IMG/VR virus record: IMGVR_UViG_3300003886_000009
Location: 1-44,227 of that record
Reading direction: 5' to 3' (one strand)
Length of the DNA stretch: 44,227 nt
Source of the DNA: a virus
Part shown: piece by piece, positions 40,722 through 44,227 of the stretch
How positions within the stretch are numbered: position 1 is the stretch's first letter
Layout of the letters: the number at the start of each line of letters is the position of its first letter
Program-made: the position numbers and the translations under genes
Notes under the pieces: model-generated
Database searches by the model: none
The model's input: only the letters and a program-made list of their open reading frames with translations
Told to the model about the DNA's origin: nothing

Positions 40722-41069
40722 TTAAGTAGTTCCACCAACAAGTAAAGATTGTGTTGTATCAGTAGTTTCACCATCTAATAATGGAGAAGTAAGTACCGTC
40801 TCTTTACGGCCTTTTCTACGTGCTTGCCCCACTCGGTAATCTGCGCGAGATTTTGCAAGCAGTTCTGCATTCTTAGTTGCCCAATCAGTTATAGGGTTCC
40901 GCTCAACTTTTGGTGTATCTGGAATGGGGGGGGGCGCTGGAGTTTGACTCGCTAATGCTGCTTGCGAACTTAACATCTGCTGCATAAATTTTACTAACTG
41001 TGCATCCTTTGCCGAAGTATCAGGCATTGCCGGAGGGGGTGTTGCTCTACCGCTGCTTTTTCCGCCCAT
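40722..41069 (-). CDS. small MGGKSS protein (115 aa)
   Basis: The start MGGKSSGRATPPPAM is followed by helical LVKFMQQMLSSQAALAS, a Pro-rich stretch and a basic ADYRVGQARRKGRKE. The same six-residue start occurs in the next upstream gene. Similar Gly-Gly-Lys-starting small proteins lie near portals in several podophages. Probably a virion component. Confidence 0.6.
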   Translation of the reverse strand: MGGKSSGRATPPPAMPDTSAKDAQLVKFMQQMLSSQAALASQTPAPPPIPDTPKVERNPITDWATKNAELLAKSRADYRVGQARRKGRKETVLTSPLLDGETTDTTQSLLVGGTT

Positions 41070-41070
41070 T

Positions 41071-41724
41071 TTAACCTCCTAAAATTGAAGAGCCACCCAA
41101 GACATCTTCTTGAGATAGCGTTGCCAGGGTACTGGGAATTGGGCCACCTTTAGTGACTCCCACAGTAGTGTCTTTTGCTGCGGGTTTAGCATAAGCCGCC
41201 CCGTCCCCACGAGTTATTGCAAAATCTGTAAAACCTTTTGGCTTACCCCATTTACTAAATAAACCTTCGAGTTTTGTCTGATCGCCTTCACCCCAAATAG
41301 AGGCAAAATAATTACTGATACGATCAGCTTTACCCGTATCAGTAAGTTTATAATCTACTCCCATTAACCGGGCGTTGGCTCGTTCATTTGTTATTTCGTT
41401 GTTTATATAATCTGTTGCAGAGCCTGCTGCAGTCATATAATCCGCATAGAGGTTATCTCTATTATTTTCACCTTGAGTTTTTAAGTCAGCCTGGCGACGG
41501 CCTTCAAGTTGGGCAGCATAATCCTCAGTAGCCGCTGCAGGGGGATGAAACGAGGGTAATTCAAAAGCAGGAAACTTTGAGCCGGCCCCATAACCTGCAG
41601 GTACAAGTTGAGGGTTAGCTTTATAATAATTTTCTTGTGAGTCTTTACCGCCAAACGCTTGGTACTGTGCATAGTAATCAGTTGTTTGAGCTGGAGGAGC
41701 CGGAGCCGAACTTTTACCACCCAT
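41071..41724 (-). CDS. larger MGGKSS protein (217 aa)
   Basis: Begins MGGKSSAPAPPAQTTDYYAQYQAFGG. The Pro/Ala/Tyr-rich N-terminus is followed by a helical YAAQLEGRRQADLKTQGENN and a C-terminal Gly-rich tail. Only the first six residues match the 115-residue neighbour, which suggests a shared assembly tag rather than full duplication. Role unknown; probable virion protein. Confidence 0.6.
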   Translation of the reverse strand: MGGKSSAPAPPAQTTDYYAQYQAFGGKDSQENYYKANPQLVPAGYGAGSKFPAFELPSFHPPAAATEDYAAQLEGRRQADLKTQGENNRDNLYADYMTAAGSATDYINNEITNERANARLMGVDYKLTDTGKADRISNYFASIWGEGDQTKLEGLFSKWGKPKGFTDFAITRGDGAAYAKPAAKDTTVGVTKGGPIPSTLATLSQEDVLGGSSILGG

Positions 41725-41727
41725 AAT

Positions 41728-42342
41728 TTAATTCCTCGTTTTTGCTGTTACTAGGGAGTCTACTATACTACCAAGGTAATGTGAACCCCGAGGTAATACA
41801 CCGATTTTCTTAAACTTTGACTTTAAAACAAATAGGCAAGCTGCCCGGTTCGCGACTGGGGTCAGACCAAAAACTGTATCTAAGTAAGGTTGATCTAAAT
41901 TTTCTAGGGCTTTCCAATAATATAAAATCTGATCTGAAACCGCATCAAATAAATACCAGTTTAATGCAGAATCGTTATCCGGGTGCATACTAAAATGAAC
42001 TTGTGCGGCTTTACCCGTAAAAGTATCTAATGCAAATTCAGCAACAATCGCCCCAGTAGCACTATCTATAACATGATACATGTGAGTTTGTTCGATTGAT
42101 AGCGAAAAAGCTTCTTGACTTGTAATACCTGGAGTATCTGACCACCTATACTTTAAGGTGTCGGCCCTCTCTAAGGCTTCCCAGAAACTCTTAATAGCCT
42201 TATTGGATAAACCTATTGCCGGTACAATCAAATAGCAACTGGGTATATGTAAAGCGGCCAAACCTGTCAGCAAGGAGGAAAGGAGCGTAGAGGAATCCGC
42301 CAGTTTTGCTTTGCAGGTTTGGCCTTCATTCAGAATAGTCAC
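41728..42342 (-). CDS. GNAT-like acetyltransferase-fold protein (204 aa)
   Basis: VIDSATGAIVAEFALDTFTGKAAQVHF gives a beta-strand pair, followed later by FGLTPVANRAACLFVLKSKFKKIGVLPRG, the typical final part of GNAT-like domains in phages (TPVxNRAA...F...GVLP). It sits between terminase and virion genes. It may modify a virion or host protein, or be a structural variant without activity. The ATG overlaps the terminase stop. Confidence 0.55.
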   Translation of the reverse strand: MTILNEGQTCKAKLADSSTLLSSLLTGLAALHIPSCYLIVPAIGLSNKAIKSFWEALERADTLKYRWSDTPGITSQEAFSLSIEQTHMYHVIDSATGAIVAEFALDTFTGKAAQVHFSMHPDNDSALNWYLFDAVSDQILYYWKALENLDQPYLDTVFGLTPVANRAACLFVLKSKFKKIGVLPRGSHYLGSIVDSLVTAKTRN

Positions 42343-43985
42343 ATTCCCCCCATATAATTCAAAGGGTCATATGTCCTTGTATTTTCTAGTTGGCCTAACA
42401 TATCTGCAGTTATACCCAACTCTTCCAGTCTTTTATTAGGAACATCATCTGATTCTACTTCCTCTGCAAAAGTCAATGTCAAACCTTCAGCTAAATCCGG
42501 GGAACTAACTCCACGTGCTTTGAGTGCTTGTTTACTCTCTACCTTTATTTGATTCTTTTCATCAATAATCTTAAAGGGGGCAGAGAGTTCTGCAATAAGT
42601 TGTTCTTCAACTTCCTCATTAGAATACTTTGCATAATCAAGTCCAGTCATATCTGGGATATTCGTATCCAGAAACCAATTCTCAGCCCTCGACCACATAA
42701 GGGCTTTCATATTTGAATAACCCTCTTCATAGACCTTGCCTCCAAAATGGATTCCACGTACCAGATGCCCGTATCCGAGTTGCTCAAGTCTACTGATAAC
42801 GCCCTCACCTCGCCCAGCGTCAATAAACACAGCGTGTGGCTTAACGATTTTAATAAATCTAACGATCTCGTTAGCAAAGGCCATGTTATCCACGCCACGG
42901 TACCATCTAAGAAAATGAATTTTACGCCCTTGTCTGTAACAGATAGTGGCCTTATCGCCTTTCGCAGAATAAGCGACATCACAACCGAGGATTCTAGGGG
43001 CAAAGTCATAATCTTTCTCACAAAGTTCAGCCTCCATAGTAATAGTAGGTGCTACGATATCAAGTGGAATAAAAGTAGATTCAGTTGAAGCAGTCCATGA
43101 GCAATAATACTCTTGTTCAATTAGTGATTCCCTCATTCCGGCCCGTCTATCTTCCTCAATAGCTGCCAGGCTGGGAATCCCAGTATCATCTCTTGTAAGG
43201 TATTGGTAGAACCAGGAAGGGTTTTTCTTAGCCATTTGCGCCATAGCATGCATATGGTTTAATCCGCGAGGAGTCCCGTTGAATAAGGCCCATCCCCCAT
43301 TCTCTGCCATCATCGGTCTAATATAATCCCAAGCTTCAGGTCGCTGTAAGGAATATTCAGTAAAAACGGCCCCAACAGCGTTTAGCCCCATTAGGGAGTC
43401 GAACTGATCGCTACCCACTAACTTAATCATCGAATCATTGATTATCTCAACTTCCATCTGGGAGTTGCGCTTAGCTTTAATCAGTTGTTTTGGTATAAAA
43501 TCAAGGAACTTCTTACCTTCGTTTGTTCCGCCCATCCACACTATCTGTCTTACCTGTGTGTGTAATGGCCCTATATATAAGTAAAGCCCAACTCGCTGTA
43601 TTGCTTTTGCGATCAAGATATTTAAGGCAATTAAATCTTTTCCGTTTCTTCTTGGCCATACAGTCAGTCCCCGGAGGCCTGCCTTGTTTTGCATGAAGTA
43701 ATCCCAGACAGGCTCCTGGTAGGCTCTCAAGTCAAGGCAATAGGGTAATTGGATAATGTTTGCACGATCCATCGCAGCGGCGACAGGCTTGGGCTGAAGG
43801 GGGTTATCAATGGAGTCTATGTCAATAGAGCCATCTTCATTTACTGAAAGTGCAGTAGGCTTAGGGGGAAGAGGGGAGGTAGGCTTAGTAGGGGAAGAGG
43901 GTGTAGGGGTATCAACTATCTTGAGCATATCTGGAGGTAGAGAGTCCCCAGTAGGTGAATTGATAAACTGTACGTTTCCTGACAT
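42339..43985 (-). CDS. terminase large subunit (548 aa)
   Basis: The ATG at 43985 is preferred: the TTG at 44048 lies within the -35 element of the promoter, so its codon would not be transcribed. The Walker A-like motif WPRRNGKD is at 110-117, the Walker B with catalytic Glu AVFTE ends at E210, and motif III FNGTPRG at 235-241. Nuclease acids are D336 (GCDVAYSAKGD), D389 (VFIDAGRG) and D497 (SSPDLAEG). It packages DNA and cuts concatemers. An N-terminal Pro/Ser/Thr-rich stretch (26-44) is unusual and may be a linker. No small subunit was recognised. Confidence 0.85.
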   Translation of the reverse strand: MSGNVQFINSPTGDSLPPDMLKIVDTPTPSSPTKPTSPLPPKPTALSVNEDGSIDIDSIDNPLQPKPVAAAMDRANIIQLPYCLDLRAYQEPVWDYFMQNKAGLRGLTVWPRRNGKDLIALNILIAKAIQRVGLYLYIGPLHTQVRQIVWMGGTNEGKKFLDFIPKQLIKAKRNSQMEVEIINDSMIKLVGSDQFDSLMGLNAVGAVFTEYSLQRPEAWDYIRPMMAENGGWALFNGTPRGLNHMHAMAQMAKKNPSWFYQYLTRDDTGIPSLAAIEEDRRAGMRESLIEQEYYCSWTASTESTFIPLDIVAPTITMEAELCEKDYDFAPRILGCDVAYSAKGDKATICYRQGRKIHFLRWYRGVDNMAFANEIVRFIKIVKPHAVFIDAGRGEGVISRLEQLGYGHLVRGIHFGGKVYEEGYSNMKALMWSRAENWFLDTNIPDMTGLDYAKYSNEEVEEQLIAELSAPFKIIDEKNQIKVESKQALKARGVSSPDLAEGLTLTFAEEVESDDVPNKRLEELGITADMLGQLENTRTYDPLNYMGGM

Positions 43986-44019
43986 GCTCTCTATAACTCT
44001 AACAAGTAGGTAGGTGTGA

Positions 44020-44048
44020 ATTTTACTTATAGCCTCTAATGTAGTCAA
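44020..44048 (-). promoter_or_regulatory. late sigma70-type promoter
   Basis: On the minus strand TTGACT (44043-44048), a 17-base spacer, then TAAAAT (44020-44025). Expected transcription starts near 44012, upstream of the terminase ATG at 43985. Hexamers and spacing are the same as in the early promoter at 1270-1298. It may drive the whole leftward arm. Confidence 0.7.
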
Positions 44049-44227
44049 GCCTTATTTGAAATAACTTAGGTGTCTAAGTTGTCTAAGTTGATAAAAGGTG
44101 AAAAATCACTTAAACGGGAATTGAGTCAATCATAATAAGTCGGCCTGTCCAATTTTTCCCCAGGCGTTCCAAAAAGGCCTTATTTTTATTTTTATTTTTT
44201 ACACCCGCACATAAATATTAATGAACA
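44049..44227. other. right-edge control region
   Basis: No gene. It holds the GTCTAAGTT repeats at 44070-44090, 22 bases upstream of the late promoter, and a T-rich stretch at about 44180-44200. GGCC occurs twice (44143-44146 and 44177-44180 regions) but no strong terminator is formed. If the molecule is circular, this joins the AT-rich left edge. Confidence 0.4.
44070..44090 (-). repeat. inverted-orientation TTAGACAC-type repeat pair
   Basis: GTGTCTAAGTT and GTCTAAGTT abut at 44070-44090. On the minus strand they read ACTTAGAC, matching the TTAGACAC copies at 886-1011. The pair is 10 bases apart, just upstream of the late promoter. Confidence 0.55.

Noticed and set aside
1-44227. T-rich similarity of the two window edges as terminal repeats
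   Set aside because: Only loose TTTTATTTTTACA-like similarity, not an exact direct repeat.

Overview
The window reads as a complete or nearly complete genome of a strictly lytic-looking, short-tailed (podovirus-type) bacteriophage of about 44 kb with AT-rich DNA. Two divergent-origin, convergently transcribed gene arms fill it. Rightward genes (172-21646) carry small early proteins and a full DNA replication/recombination set. Leftward genes (44048-21655) carry packaging, capsid, tail, injection and lysis functions. The arms meet tail to tail at about 21650 with only 8 bp between the stop codons. Both window ends are non-coding, so the outer intergenic region is probably one regulatory region in a circular or circularly permuted molecule. 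I see no integrase, prophage repressor, phage RNA polymerase, tRNA, CRISPR array, insertion sequence or reverse transcriptase. The host is probably a Gram-negative proteobacterium: there is a lipobox lipoprotein, a DUF1353 protein and sigma70-type promoters. The genus cannot be told from the sequence.

Early arm, 1-7803: some thirty small genes, mostly unknown phage families, many overlapping by ATGA or TAATG junctions. They include a 44-residue helix-turn-helix protein, several one-helix membrane microproteins, a DUF6874-type protein, a C5-methyltransferase-like protein and a protein with an internal duplication. Two genes look broken or frame-shifted (2007-2260, 4861-5031). A 540-bp AT-rich gap (802-1339) holds TTAGACAC repeats and a good promoter (1270-1298).

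Replication arm, 7836-21646: a primase-helicase fusion (RepB-type primase plus DUF3987), a PD-(D/E)XK nuclease, a T5orf172 GIY-YIG-like protein, a Sak4-like RecA-fold ATPase, a DUF669 ssDNA-binding protein with an acidic LPWDE tip, a Cas4/RecB-like nuclease with a probable Fe-S cluster, an SF2 helicase, a family A DNA polymerase with proofreading exonuclease, and an ATP-dependent DNA ligase. Together they could prime, unwind, copy, join and recombine phage DNA with little host help. Transcription appears to rely on host RNA polymerase.

Virion arm, read from right to left: large terminase, GNAT-like protein, two MGGKSS proteins, T7-type portal, pesticin/T4-type lysozyme, scaffold, major capsid protein, Bbp16-type cement protein, tail adaptor, a tail nozzle protein split over two genes, three internal/ejection proteins, and a T7-type tail fibre with its neighbour. 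It ends with a probable lysis/envelope cluster: a coiled-coil membrane protein, a lipoprotein, a 48-residue holin-like protein, a DUF1353 protein and a membrane-anchored PD-(D/E)XK-like protein. The capsid genes resemble those of Bordetella phage BPP-1, but no diversity-generating retroelement is present.

The most interesting unexplained signals are non-coding. Two predicted pseudoknot-containing RNAs lie between replication genes (12647-12720, 14754-14818), a long-range paired leader lies just before a small gene (3304-3383), a perfect 11-bp UUCG hairpin follows the cement gene (35876-35901), and a TTAGACAC repeat family sits next to the early and late promoters at both ends of the window.
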